Source: Paraglaciecola sp030730205 (GTDB lineage: Bacteria; Pseudomonadota; Gammaproteobacteria; Enterobacterales; Alteromonadaceae). Taken from it: DNA of 64,000 bases. Position 1 is the first letter of the stretch; each line of letters begins with the position of its first letter. Positions 35,933 to 44,000 of this stretch are shown in pieces. The DNA lies in assembly GCF_052119645.1 (NCBI RefSeq), contig NZ_JBGQOM010000013.1:65135-129134 (forward strand), read 5' to 3'. Under the pieces are notes generated by a model. It saw nothing but the letters and a program-made list of their open reading frames with translations. It was not told where the DNA came from and did no database searches. The translations under genes were made by a program, and so were the position numbers.

Positions 35933-37475
35933 TAGTATTAAACCGATAATTATTGGCATGATCCTAGGTGGTACTTTAACCTTTGGTGCGACTTATATTA
36001 TCGCTCCTTCAGACAGTAACTCACTCACTAATGCAGCATCTGAGGAAAAGAAACCGATTTATTGGGTCGCACCAATGGATGCAAATTATAAGAGAGATAA
36101 GCCAGGTAAATCGCCAATGGGAATGGATTTAGTAGCTGTTTATGACGATGACGGAAAAGGACCTGATGAAGGTCCCGGTACAATTCGTATCTCGCCTGAT
36201 GTAGTGAATAACTTAGGGGTACGTACAACAACAGCACGTTACAAGCCATTACATACCCAAATAAGCACTGTAGGTTATGTGACTTACAATGAAGATAAAC
36301 TTGTTCATATTCACCCTCGTGTTCAAGGATGGATCGAGAAGCTCTATGTTAAAGCTACCGGTGATCCTGTTAAAAAAAACCAGCCATTATACGAGATATA
36401 TTCTCCTGAGTTAGTTAATGCTCAAGAGGAATTATTATTGGCGTTAGATAGAAAAAACAGTCGATTAATCACGGCTTCTGAAAATAGGTTATCAGCACTA
36501 CAGTTACCTAAGTCGGCTATTGAAAAACTAAAAGAAACCAAAAAAGTTCAGCAAACCATTACTTTCTATTCTCCACAAAATGGTGTTGTTGAAAATCTTA
36601 ACATACGAGAAGGCTTCTTCGTCAAACCTGGTTCAACCTTGATGGCTATAGGTGACCTATCAGATGTGTGGGTTGAGGCAGAAGTGTTCGAAAGACAGGC
36701 CGGCCAAGTTAAAAAATCTACACCCGTTACTATGACACTCGATTATTTACCCGGTAAAACATGGGAAGGTCAAGTGGATTATATCTACCCAACGCTCGAT
36801 GCTAAAACACGTACTGTTAAAGTACGATTGCGCTTTAATAATGAAGAGGGTGAATTTAAGCCTAATATGTTTGCACAAATTGCCATTCATACGACAGGTG
36901 ATCAACAAGCGCTACTTATTCCCAAAGAGGCACTCATTAGAACAGGTAACCAAGATAGAGTTGTAATTGCACTGGGTGAAGGTAGTTTTAAGTCTGTTGA
37001 GGTGTCTGTGGGTCGTTATGACAGCGAAAGCGTTGAAATACTTCAAGGGTTAAGCGAAGGGGAAGAAGTCGTCAGTTCGGCGCAATTCTTACTGGATTCA
37101 GAATCAAGTAAATCATCTGATTTTAAACGTATGAATCATGATTTTTTCCAAGATGAGTCAACACAAAAGGATAAGAGTAATAGCAATGATAACGTTTCCT
37201 CAGCCACAGTGAACGGTACTGTGGTTTCGGCAATGGTTGAGCATAGAATGGTCACCATTGACCGAGAAGCTATCTTAAAGTGGGGAAGGGAGGCTGACAG
37301 GGTTGATTTTATTGTCGAAGAAAATGTTGATATGGCGTTATTTTCTAAAGATGCTTATGTGATGTTCACCTTCGAAATTAGAGATAGTAATTTTATTATT
37401 GTCAGCGCGATGGCAATGAATATGCCGAAAACTGAGCCTGCTATGAAAGATGCTGCTAACGACAAAGGAGAATAA
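35925..37475 (+). CDS. cusB: Periplasmic adaptor of heavy-metal RND pump (CusB-like) with extra C-terminal domain
   Basis: 516 residues. An N-terminal anchor is followed by a heavy-metal-binding module, YWVAPMDANYKRDKPGKSPM (about 43-62). Next comes the membrane-fusion core with IHPRVQGWIEKLYV and GFFVKPGSTLMAIGDLSDVW. The C-terminal about 80 residues (NGTVVSAMVEHRMVTIDREA onwards, Trp in LKWGRE) look like a fused CusF-type fold, although the usual MxM pair is not obvious. ATG 35925 is inside the end of cusC; cusA starts on its stop codon. Confidence 0.9.
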   Translation: MSNSIKPIIIGMILGGTLTFGATYIIAPSDSNSLTNAASEEKKPIYWVAPMDANYKRDKPGKSPMGMDLVAVYDDDGKGPDEGPGTIRISPDVVNNLGVRTTTARYKPLHTQISTVGYVTYNEDKLVHIHPRVQGWIEKLYVKATGDPVKKNQPLYEIYSPELVNAQEELLLALDRKNSRLITASENRLSALQLPKSAIEKLKETKKVQQTITFYSPQNGVVENLNIREGFFVKPGSTLMAIGDLSDVWVEAEVFERQAGQVKKSTPVTMTLDYLPGKTWEGQVDYIYPTLDAKTRTVKVRLRFNNEEGEFKPNMFAQIAIHTTGDQQALLIPKEALIRTGNQDRVVIALGEGSFKSVEVSVGRYDSESVEILQGLSEGEEVVSSAQFLLDSESSKSSDFKRMNHDFFQDESTQKDKSNSNDNVSSATVNGTVVSAMVEHRMVTIDREAILKWGREADRVDFIVEENVDMALFSKDAYVMFTFEIRDSNFIIVSAMAMNMPKTEPAMKDAANDKGE

Positions 37476-40400
37476 TGATGATTACGTCGATTATTCATTG
37501 GTCTGTTAGCAATCGATTTTTCGTATTACTAGCGACATTTTTATTGGTTGGCGTTGGATTATATTCCGTCAACAAAACACGGATTGATGCACTTCCTGAC
37601 TTATCAGATGTGCAAGTGATTATTAAAACAAGCTACCCCGGGCAAGCACCACAAGTTGTCGAGGATCAGGTCACTTACCCAATGACCACTGCCATGTTGT
37701 CGGTGCCGGGTGCCGTTACTGTTCGAGGTTACTCATTCTTCGGCGATTCCTATGTTTACGTTATTTTCGATGAAGATACCGATCTTTATTGGGCACGTTC
37801 ACGGGTTCTTGAGTATTTAAGTCAAGTTGCTCCCAATCTACCTGCTGATGCACGGCCGCAATTGGGTCCGGATGCAACAGGCGTTGGCTGGGTTTACTTG
37901 TATGCACTTACAGATAAAACAGGCCGACATGATTTAAGTCAATTACGGAGTATACAAGATTGGTTTTTAAAATTTGAGTTGCAAACTGTACCTGGCGTTT
38001 CAGAGGTATCTGCGCTTGGCGGTATGGTCAAGCAATATCAGGTAAGAGTTGACCCTGATAAGTTACGTGCTTTTGGCATTCCACTTTCTCATATTCAAAT
38101 GGCCATTAAACAAGGTAATCAGGAAATAGGCGCATCAGTGGTTGAGATGGCCGAAGCTGAGTACATGGTCAGAGCGACGGGTTACATTAAAGGTGTAGAT
38201 GATTTAGAAAATATTCCTCTGGGAGTTAACGAAAATGGTACGCCTTTATTGTTGAAAGATGTCGCAGATATTGGAACTGGCCCGCAGATGCGTCGTGGCA
38301 TTGCTGAGCTTAACGGCGAAGGTGAAACAGTCGGTGGCATAGTCGTAATGCGTTTTGGCGAAAACGCTCAACAAGTGATTAAAAATGTCAAAGAAAAGCT
38401 TGAAAAACTAAAGAAAGGACTGCCGGATGGCGTAGAGATAGTGCCTGTTTATGACCGTTCTGCCTTGATTGAACGAGCAGTCGATAACTTGACCTACAAG
38501 CTGCTGGAAGAGTTTGGTGTGGTAGCGATAGTTTGCATCATTTTCTTATTCCACGTACGTTCATCTTTGGTCGCGATTATTAGTTTGCCAGTAGGTATTT
38601 TAACTGCTTTTATTATTATGCATTTACAAGGACTTAACGCCAATATCATGTCTCTAGGAGGTATCGCTATAGCTATTGGCGCGATGATTGATGGTGCTAT
38701 CGTTATGATAGAAAACATGCATAAACATATGGAAAAAACGCCCTTAACTAATGATAATCGTTGGCAAATAGTCACTGAGTCGGCGAGTGAAGTTGGTCCG
38801 GCATTATTCTTTAGTTTATTAATTATTACGGTGAGCTTTGTTCCTGTTTTTACCTTAGAAGCCCAAGAAGGTCGAATGTTTGCTCCGCTCGCATTTACTA
38901 AGACTTATGCCATGGCTGCTTCTGCTGCATTGGCCATTACCTTAGTACCAATACTAATGGGGTATTTTATTCGCGGTAAAGTACTAACTGAACATAAAAA
39001 TCCCGTCAATAGATTTTTAACCTTTATTTATATGCCAGCGTTGAAAACCGTTTTACGTTTCCCGAAAGTGACGATAGTAGCTGCATTAGCGGTTCTTGCC
39101 ATTGGTATATATCCACTGGATAAAATAGGTAGTGAGTTCATCCCCCCCCTTGATGAGGGTGATTTGATGTATATGCCCACGACTTACCCCGGTATTTCTA
39201 TAGGTCAGGCTCGACAACTTCTGCAACAAACGGACAAGTTGATTAAAACTGTTCCAGAAGTAAAAACCGTGTTTGGTAAAGTCGGTCGTGCCGAAACGGC
39301 AACAGATCCAGCACCGCTTACAATGATAGAGACCTTCATACAGTTAAAACCTCATGATGAGTGGCGAGAAGGGGTAACGACAGAAAGCTTGAAAAAGGAA
39401 CTGGATGCATTAGTCAAACTTCCAGGGGTAACTAACGCCTGGGTTATGCCAATTAAAACGCGTATTGATATGTTGGCAACAGGAATTAAGACGCCTGTAG
39501 GAATAAAAATTGCCGGTCCTAAACTGGGCGTTATTCAAGAAATAGGTAAACAAATAGAAGAAATTTTAGCCGATGTTCCTGGCACCTCCTCAGTTTACTC
39601 TGAGCGTGTTGCCGGTGGTCGATACATAAAAGTGGATATCCAAAGGGCAAAAGCGGCTCGTTATGGATTGAATATCGCTGAAATACAGCAAGTGGTGGCT
39701 ACCGCTATTGGTGGCATGAATGTTACGCAAACAGTTGAAGGTTTAGAGCGCTATCCTGTGAATTTACGTTATCCACAAGATTATCGTGATTCTCCTGAAC
39801 AGCTATCTTTACTGCCTATAGTGACTCCTAATGGGCAACGAATTTCATTGGGAGATGTTGCTAACATCATAGTAGAAGATGGACCTCCGGGTATTAAATC
39901 TGAAAATGCACGTCTAAATGGTTGGGCATTTGTGGATATCGACGGCGTTGATGTAGGGACCTATGTTGAAGCTGCACAGAAAGTGGTGGCTGATAAATTA
40001 GATTTACCCGCTGGTTACTCTATCTCTTGGGCTGGGCAATACGAATATATGCAGCGTGCGAAAGCTAAACTGACCTACGTCGTTCCATTAACCTTATTTA
40101 TCATCGTTATATTACTTTATCTTAACTTTCGTAATGTGATTGAAGTCGCGATGATCATGGGTACTTTGCCTCTAGCCATGGTCGGTAGTATATGGTTGAT
40201 GTATCTAGAAGGTTATAACTTCTCTGTGGCGGTTGGAGTGGGTTTTATCGCGTTAGCAGGAGTGGCTGTAGAAATTGGCGTCATTATGCTGGTGTATTTA
40301 AATCAAGCTTACAAAGAAATGCTCAGTGAACACCGATTAAATAATGTTTCGACAACAAAAGAAGATGTACTCCAGGCAGTTTTGCACGGCGCGGGTATGC

Positions 40401-40606
40401 GTGTTCGTCCCGTGATGATGACAGCTGCAGCTATTATTGTTGGCCTATTACCTATTTTATATGGTAAAGGCACCGGATCTGAGGTCATGAGTCGAATTGC
40501 AGCCCCAATGGTAGGTGGAATGTCAAGTGCGGTCATTCTGACGTTGCTCGTGTTACCTGCCTTATTTTATTTATGGCGTTCGTCATCAATAAAAAGTAGG
40601 TCGTAA
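37475..40606 (+). CDS. cusA: Heavy-metal RND efflux pump, inner-membrane subunit (CusA-like)
   Basis: 1043 residues with twelve predicted membrane helices and two large periplasmic loops. Diagnostic blocks are TRIDALPDLSDVQVIIKTSY near the start, GAMIDGAIVMIENMHKHME with the charged membrane residues, and SEFIPPLDEGDLMYMPTTYP. These mark the HME-RND (CusA/SilA/CzcA) family; with CusB and CusC it should export Cu(I)/Ag(I) from the periplasm. Metal choice is inferred from the copper neighbours. GGAG precedes the overlapping start. Confidence 0.95.
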   Translation: MMITSIIHWSVSNRFFVLLATFLLVGVGLYSVNKTRIDALPDLSDVQVIIKTSYPGQAPQVVEDQVTYPMTTAMLSVPGAVTVRGYSFFGDSYVYVIFDEDTDLYWARSRVLEYLSQVAPNLPADARPQLGPDATGVGWVYLYALTDKTGRHDLSQLRSIQDWFLKFELQTVPGVSEVSALGGMVKQYQVRVDPDKLRAFGIPLSHIQMAIKQGNQEIGASVVEMAEAEYMVRATGYIKGVDDLENIPLGVNENGTPLLLKDVADIGTGPQMRRGIAELNGEGETVGGIVVMRFGENAQQVIKNVKEKLEKLKKGLPDGVEIVPVYDRSALIERAVDNLTYKLLEEFGVVAIVCIIFLFHVRSSLVAIISLPVGILTAFIIMHLQGLNANIMSLGGIAIAIGAMIDGAIVMIENMHKHMEKTPLTNDNRWQIVTESASEVGPALFFSLLIITVSFVPVFTLEAQEGRMFAPLAFTKTYAMAASAALAITLVPILMGYFIRGKVLTEHKNPVNRFLTFIYMPALKTVLRFPKVTIVAALAVLAIGIYPLDKIGSEFIPPLDEGDLMYMPTTYPGISIGQARQLLQQTDKLIKTVPEVKTVFGKVGRAETATDPAPLTMIETFIQLKPHDEWREGVTTESLKKELDALVKLPGVTNAWVMPIKTRIDMLATGIKTPVGIKIAGPKLGVIQEIGKQIEEILADVPGTSSVYSERVAGGRYIKVDIQRAKAARYGLNIAEIQQVVATAIGGMNVTQTVEGLERYPVNLRYPQDYRDSPEQLSLLPIVTPNGQRISLGDVANIIVEDGPPGIKSENARLNGWAFVDIDGVDVGTYVEAAQKVVADKLDLPAGYSISWAGQYEYMQRAKAKLTYVVPLTLFIIVILLYLNFRNVIEVAMIMGTLPLAMVGSIWLMYLEGYNFSVAVGVGFIALAGVAVEIGVIMLVYLNQAYKEMLSEHRLNNVSTTKEDVLQAVLHGAGMRVRPVMMTAAAIIVGLLPILYGKGTGSEVMSRIAAPMVGGMSSAVILTLLVLPALFYLWRSSSIKSRS

Positions 40607-40711
40607 AAAGCACAAATATTTGAATTTTTAAAAACGAAGAACTTTGATGCAGACATATTGCATTGGACGAATTTAACAAGAAAACCTTAATCACTACTAT
40701 AGGAATAAACC

Positions 40712-41068
40712 ATGAAAAGAGACTTAATTAAAACAATCAGTAAAATTGCATTGGTATTAATACCAACACTTACTTTATCCATGACAGCTTCGGCACATGA
40801 TCCTAAATTACACGCAGAAAAGCCTGAGAAAGCTGATTGCAGCAAAATGGATCACAGTAAGATGGATATGAACGATACTGTCGCAATGGCTATGATGAAA
40901 AAATGCATGAAACAAACAAAGGATTCGAGTAACAAAATGGACGAAAAGATGGATCATAGCAAAATGATGAATGAAAAGATGGATCATAGCAAAATGATGA
41001 ATGAAAAAATGGATCACAGTAAAATGAATGATAAAGAAGTGAAAAAGGAAGAGCACGACAATCACTAA
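40712..41068 (+). CDS. Secreted Met/His-rich copper-binding-like protein
   Basis: 118 residues with a signal peptide (cleavage near ASA-H). The mature part is almost only Met, His, Lys, Asp and Ser, with DCSKMDHSKMDMN and a tandem run of M-x-x-K-M-DHSK units. Similar blocks occur in CopA and CopB of this window. It probably buffers Cu(I) in the periplasm through methionine and histidine ligands. AGGA precedes the ATG. It follows cusA after 105 bases and may be part of that operon. Confidence 0.8.
   Translation: MKRDLIKTISKIALVLIPTLTLSMTASAHDPKLHAEKPEKADCSKMDHSKMDMNDTVAMAMMKKCMKQTKDSSNKMDEKMDHSKMMNEKMDHSKMMNEKMDHSKMNDKEVKKEEHDNH
40949..41035 (+). repeat. 30-bp tandem repeat inside a coding region
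   Basis: Two copies of a 30-bp unit (40949-40978, 40979-41008; one base different) and a partial third (41009-41035) encode MDHSKMMNEK. Copy number changes would add or remove whole 10-residue metal-binding units in frame. Confidence 0.9.
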
Positions 41069-41085
41069 TCGAATGTGAGATAACT

Positions 41086-41109
41086 CGTAGCCCAAAATCA
41101 TGGGCTACG
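41086..41109 (+). terminator. Hairpin, probable terminator
   Basis: CGTAGCCC and GGGCTACG pair perfectly around 8 bases. The following tract is only moderately T-rich, so it may attenuate rather than fully stop transcription toward the cytochrome gene. Confidence 0.5.
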
Positions 41110-41137
41110 TATCTATTTACTCAAGAAGGAAAAAGCG

Positions 41138-41698
41138 ATGAAGTTACTTAAATTATTTGTGCTACTGGCAGTGTTAGGAATAGCAACCATGGCAACAGTA
41201 GTTTACTCAGGTATTGTTAATGTGTCTGCCGATGAACCTCATAGCGACCTAGTTTATTGGCTTTTAGAAGAAACGAGAGAAACGTCCATAAAAAAGGCGG
41301 CAGAGGATATAAATGTTCCAGATTTAGTCGATCCTGATTTACTTCTCAGTGGGGGTGTTGACTATAACTTTATGTGTGCAAGCTGCCATTTAAAACCGGG
41401 CCAAAAAGAAAGTGATATGAGTGTGGGTCTATACCCATCACCGCCCAATTTAACCATTGCTTCTGACAACCATGAAGGTCATGAACATGGGGATGATGCA
41501 CAAAAAGCTCGTGAAAACTTTTGGGTAATCAAACATGGTATCAAAGCGTCTGGTATGCCAGCTTGGGGCAAAACTCATGATGATAAACGGATTTGGGCAA
41601 TGGTGGCTTTTGTACAAAAACTACCCGAGTTAACACCAGAACAGTACCAAATATTGACTGCGCTCGATCCCAGCGACAATCAGGAAATGTCTCATTAA
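41138..41698 (+). CDS. Small c-type cytochrome
   Basis: 186 residues with an N-terminal membrane anchor or signal and one heme site, CASCH (80-84). The distal Met ligand is in KASGMPAW, and EHGDDAQKAREN lies between. It resembles small periplasmic monoheme cytochromes encoded in copper-efflux loci. It may carry electrons linked to copper oxidation; the partner is unknown. AAGGA precedes the ATG. A fragment of a second copy lies at 27144-27284. Confidence 0.88.
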   Translation: MKLLKLFVLLAVLGIATMATVVYSGIVNVSADEPHSDLVYWLLEETRETSIKKAAEDINVPDLVDPDLLLSGGVDYNFMCASCHLKPGQKESDMSVGLYPSPPNLTIASDNHEGHEHGDDAQKARENFWVIKHGIKASGMPAWGKTHDDKRIWAMVAFVQKLPELTPEQYQILTALDPSDNQEMSH

Positions 41699-41753
41699 TG
41701 AGCCTAATTGAAGACCAAAACAACTTTTAATGGTTAAAACACTGGAAATAATC

Positions 41754-42239
41754 ATGAAAATAAAATCTTATAGTTTTACTTTGGCATTTATTACCTTAAT
41801 TGGACTGTGTTTTCCATCATTATCTTGGGCACATGGTGAAGCAAAACACTCCGATTCCTCACCATTTTTTGTGAACACCAACACTGCACCGGCTAAGGTA
41901 GTAAGAGCATTTCATCTGGCATTGGAAAATGGAGACAAAGCCAAAGCTCGTTCATTACTGGCCGACGATGTGCTAATTTTTGAAGGGGGCGTTGAACGCT
42001 CGGCAGACCAATACGCCAACCACCATATGTTGGCCGATATGAAATATCTGGCTGATGTAGAGACAAAAACCCTCGAGCATCAAGTGAATATAAGCGGGAA
42101 TATGGCTATGTCCATCACCCGCAGCAAAACCACAGGAAATTATAAAGATAAAGAAGTGGATTACGAAGGATTGGAGACCATAGTGTTAAACCTAAGTAAT
42201 GGAGAATGGATAATCACACATATTCATTGGTCACGTTAA
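41754..42239 (+). CDS. Secreted SnoaL/NTF2-like (DUF4440-type) protein
   Basis: 161 residues with a signal peptide ending SLSWA-HGEAKH. The mature part, KVVRAFHLALENGDKAKARS ... GEWIITHIHWSR, has the cone-shaped NTF2-like pattern of DUF4440/SnoaL proteins. Extra His residues at the new N-terminus (HGEAKH) suggest metal contact. Function is unknown. The frame opens at 41730; ATG 41754 gives a standard signal peptide. It lies 55 bases after the cytochrome gene. Confidence 0.75.
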   Translation: MKIKSYSFTLAFITLIGLCFPSLSWAHGEAKHSDSSPFFVNTNTAPAKVVRAFHLALENGDKAKARSLLADDVLIFEGGVERSADQYANHHMLADMKYLADVETKTLEHQVNISGNMAMSITRSKTTGNYKDKEVDYEGLETIVLNLSNGEWIITHIHWSR

Positions 42240-42719
42240 TTCAATACACCCTCGCCCGAGGAACCGGCTTTTTTATGGATAATGCGGGTGACAACTTGCC
42301 ACACACATTATGCCTACCAAATTAACTTGGGACGACTTATATCCCTGAGTGTTGATGTCGCTTCTACTTAGGCAAATCAGCTACTGACCAGTTTTTCTAA
42401 CGCGGAAAATGTCAGCCAGTTGGAAGCGCTAAAAAACTGTTTTTATAGTGTCGTCCATATTTTGAATAACTCGTACATTATTATTGCAAAAAATATAGTC
42501 AGTTAAAACTCGATATTTTTGCTGGTATTCAACAATAGACAAATTATGTACATAAAATCCCGTAATGAATTTTAACATTTAAGGAGACGTTATACTGCTT
42601 GTGTGATCTAACATACTGATAGACATAGTTGATTAAAAAATAGGGAAAACATACGTTCTAAATAAGCTTGTTTCATTCAGTAAATCAAGTCCCTTCGATA
42701 TATATAAATAATTGATTAC
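42240..42719. other. AT-rich intergenic region
   Basis: No gene is supported in this 480-base stretch after the NTF2-like gene. A candidate operator begins at 42720. Around 42530 a GTATTCAACAATAGAC string loosely resembles the repeat pair at 27342 and 29748, too weak to call. Confidence 0.45.
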
Positions 42720-42735
42720 ATTACAAAAATGTAAT
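42720..42735. promoter_or_regulatory. Candidate CusR/CopR operator
   Basis: The palindrome ATTACA AAAA TGTAAT is flanked by extra half-sites, GATTACA just upstream and TGTAATCC at about 42741. Its core equals that of the Cus-operon site. It lies about 104 bases before the GTG of the small Cys protein at 42839. Confidence 0.7.
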
Positions 42736-42838
42736 CAAACTGTAATCCAATTACCGAGAAAAGTTGATCTGGATCAATTACACTTTTGAGGTAAAAAACT
42801 AGTATGTAATTACACAAGACGAAGCGGGTTAGTTTTAA

Positions 42839-43198
42839 GTGAGAAAGTCATCTATCGCACTATTTTGTATGATTGCTTTGCTGAACAATTCAGTGAGGGC
42901 AGATGAACCTGCAACAAAATATAGTTTGCAAGAAGATTATGCGACATCACTTTCTGTTATCACTTCCTTCTTTGAGGAGCCGGTATTTACTCATTCTAAA
43001 CATGACCAAAATTCAGAAGGTAGTTGCAGTGATTGTTGTAGCGCCGCTTTATTCCCAAGTGACTTGTTCATTGAGCTATCTAACTTAATTTTATATTCAA
43101 TTGAGCATAGAAAAGGAGATGAAAGTTACTGTTTAACTTCTAGCGTCAAAAATCATATTTCCTCATTATTAGTGCACCCCCCTCAGCGTCATATTTAA
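42839..43198 (+). CDS. Small secreted Cys/His protein with HSKH motif, second copy
   Basis: 119 residues from a GTG start, with a signal peptide ending near SVRA-D. The mature part has FTHSKHDQNSEGSCSDCC and ends LLVHPPQRHI. It has the same length, signal, HSKH-then-cysteine order and Pro/Gln/Arg tail as the protein at 33509-33868, although overall identity looks low. Both follow a palindrome with the same core. The role is unknown; copper binding or leader control is inferred. The ribosome site is weak, so the start is uncertain. Confidence 0.6.
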   Translation: MRKSSIALFCMIALLNNSVRADEPATKYSLQEDYATSLSVITSFFEEPVFTHSKHDQNSEGSCSDCCSAALFPSDLFIELSNLILYSIEHRKGDESYCLTSSVKNHISSLLVHPPQRHI

Positions 43199-43459
43199 GT
43201 AAATTAAAGACACTTGAGATTTGAATAAATAATAAGGCTAGGGTGTTCCATCACAAACTTTATAGAGTATTTAGTCAGTAATTGCGCCTACTAGCGACAA
43301 AAAAATGATGGGGGAAATGATTGGGTACACAGCTGAAAAAAGCAAAGTGCTTAATAAATACTAGTAGTCGGATCACTCAGTCAGGGAATGTCCTCATTGG
43401 TCTACGTAACAGCCTATGGGTTTAATTAATAGTGTATGAATGTGAGTATTAAAAAGCAT
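43199..43459. other. Intergenic region before the MerR-type promoter
   Basis: This gap has no supported frame. Together with the promoter and leader up to 43564 it separates the small Cys protein from the merR-like gene. No terminator is obvious. Confidence 0.4.
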
Positions 43460-43490
43460 TTGACCTGTGTCCTACTCACAGGTTTAAAGT
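43460..43490 (+). promoter_or_regulatory. MerR-type promoter/operator with 19-bp spacer
   Basis: TTGACC (-35) and TAAAGT (-10) are 19 bases apart. The spacer region contains the dyad ACCTGTG TCCTACT CACAGGT (43463-43483). A long spacer holding a dyad is the hallmark of promoters twisted open by MerR-family activators. The merR-like gene and the P-type ATPase lie directly downstream, so autoregulation with the ATPase is expected. Confidence 0.7.
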
Positions 43491-43564
43491 TGAGTTAATA
43501 CCTAAGATTTATTCATAGGATTACTCCGGTTATATGTTTAGCGAGAGGTGAGGAGGTCCAGTTG

Positions 43565-43978
43565 ATGCAAGTCATACAATTAGCGAAAATGCTCGGTGTA
43601 AGCCCTGATACAGTGCGGTATTACACCAGAATTGGCTTGTTGGTTCCGAAAAAGTCGATTGAAAATGGATACAAATTTTATAGCTCAAACGAGCAAAATC
43701 GTCTTCGGTTTATTTTGAGTGCAAGGGATTTAGGTTTTTCAGTAGATGACATTAAACAGATTTTTCATAAAGCGGATGAGGGTGAGTCTCCTTGCCCAAC
43801 GGTTAGGCGCTTGATAGACAACCGCCTGCATGAAACTGAACAACGTTTCCAAGACACATTGAGACTCAGAGCAAAAATGCACGCCGCAGTCGAAAATTGG
43901 GGCGATAAACCAGATAAAAAACCAAGTGGAAATGTTATTTGCCACTTGATAGATGAATTCACCAAGTCGCCAGAGTGA
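43565..43978 (+). CDS. MerR-family heavy-metal-responsive regulator
   Basis: 137 residues. The N-terminal winged helix (MLGVSPDTVRYYTRIGLLVP) is followed by a dimerisation coiled coil. Metal-site candidates are the Cys in GESPCPTVRRLIDNR and the Cys in GNVICHLIDEF. The pattern fits the CueR/ZntR/CadR group, but the exact metal cannot be assigned. AGGAGG precedes it; ATG 43565 is preferred to TTG 43562. It lies 22 bases before the copper ATPase gene. Confidence 0.87.
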   Translation: MQVIQLAKMLGVSPDTVRYYTRIGLLVPKKSIENGYKFYSSNEQNRLRFILSARDLGFSVDDIKQIFHKADEGESPCPTVRRLIDNRLHETEQRFQDTLRLRAKMHAAVENWGDKPDKKPSGNVICHLIDEFTKSPE

Positions 43979-44000
43979 ATATTATTAAATATGAGGATTT

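Noticed and set aside
40949..41035. Regular short repeats that might suggest a CRISPR array
   Set aside because: The repeats are directly adjacent with no spacers and encode an in-frame Met/His repeat.
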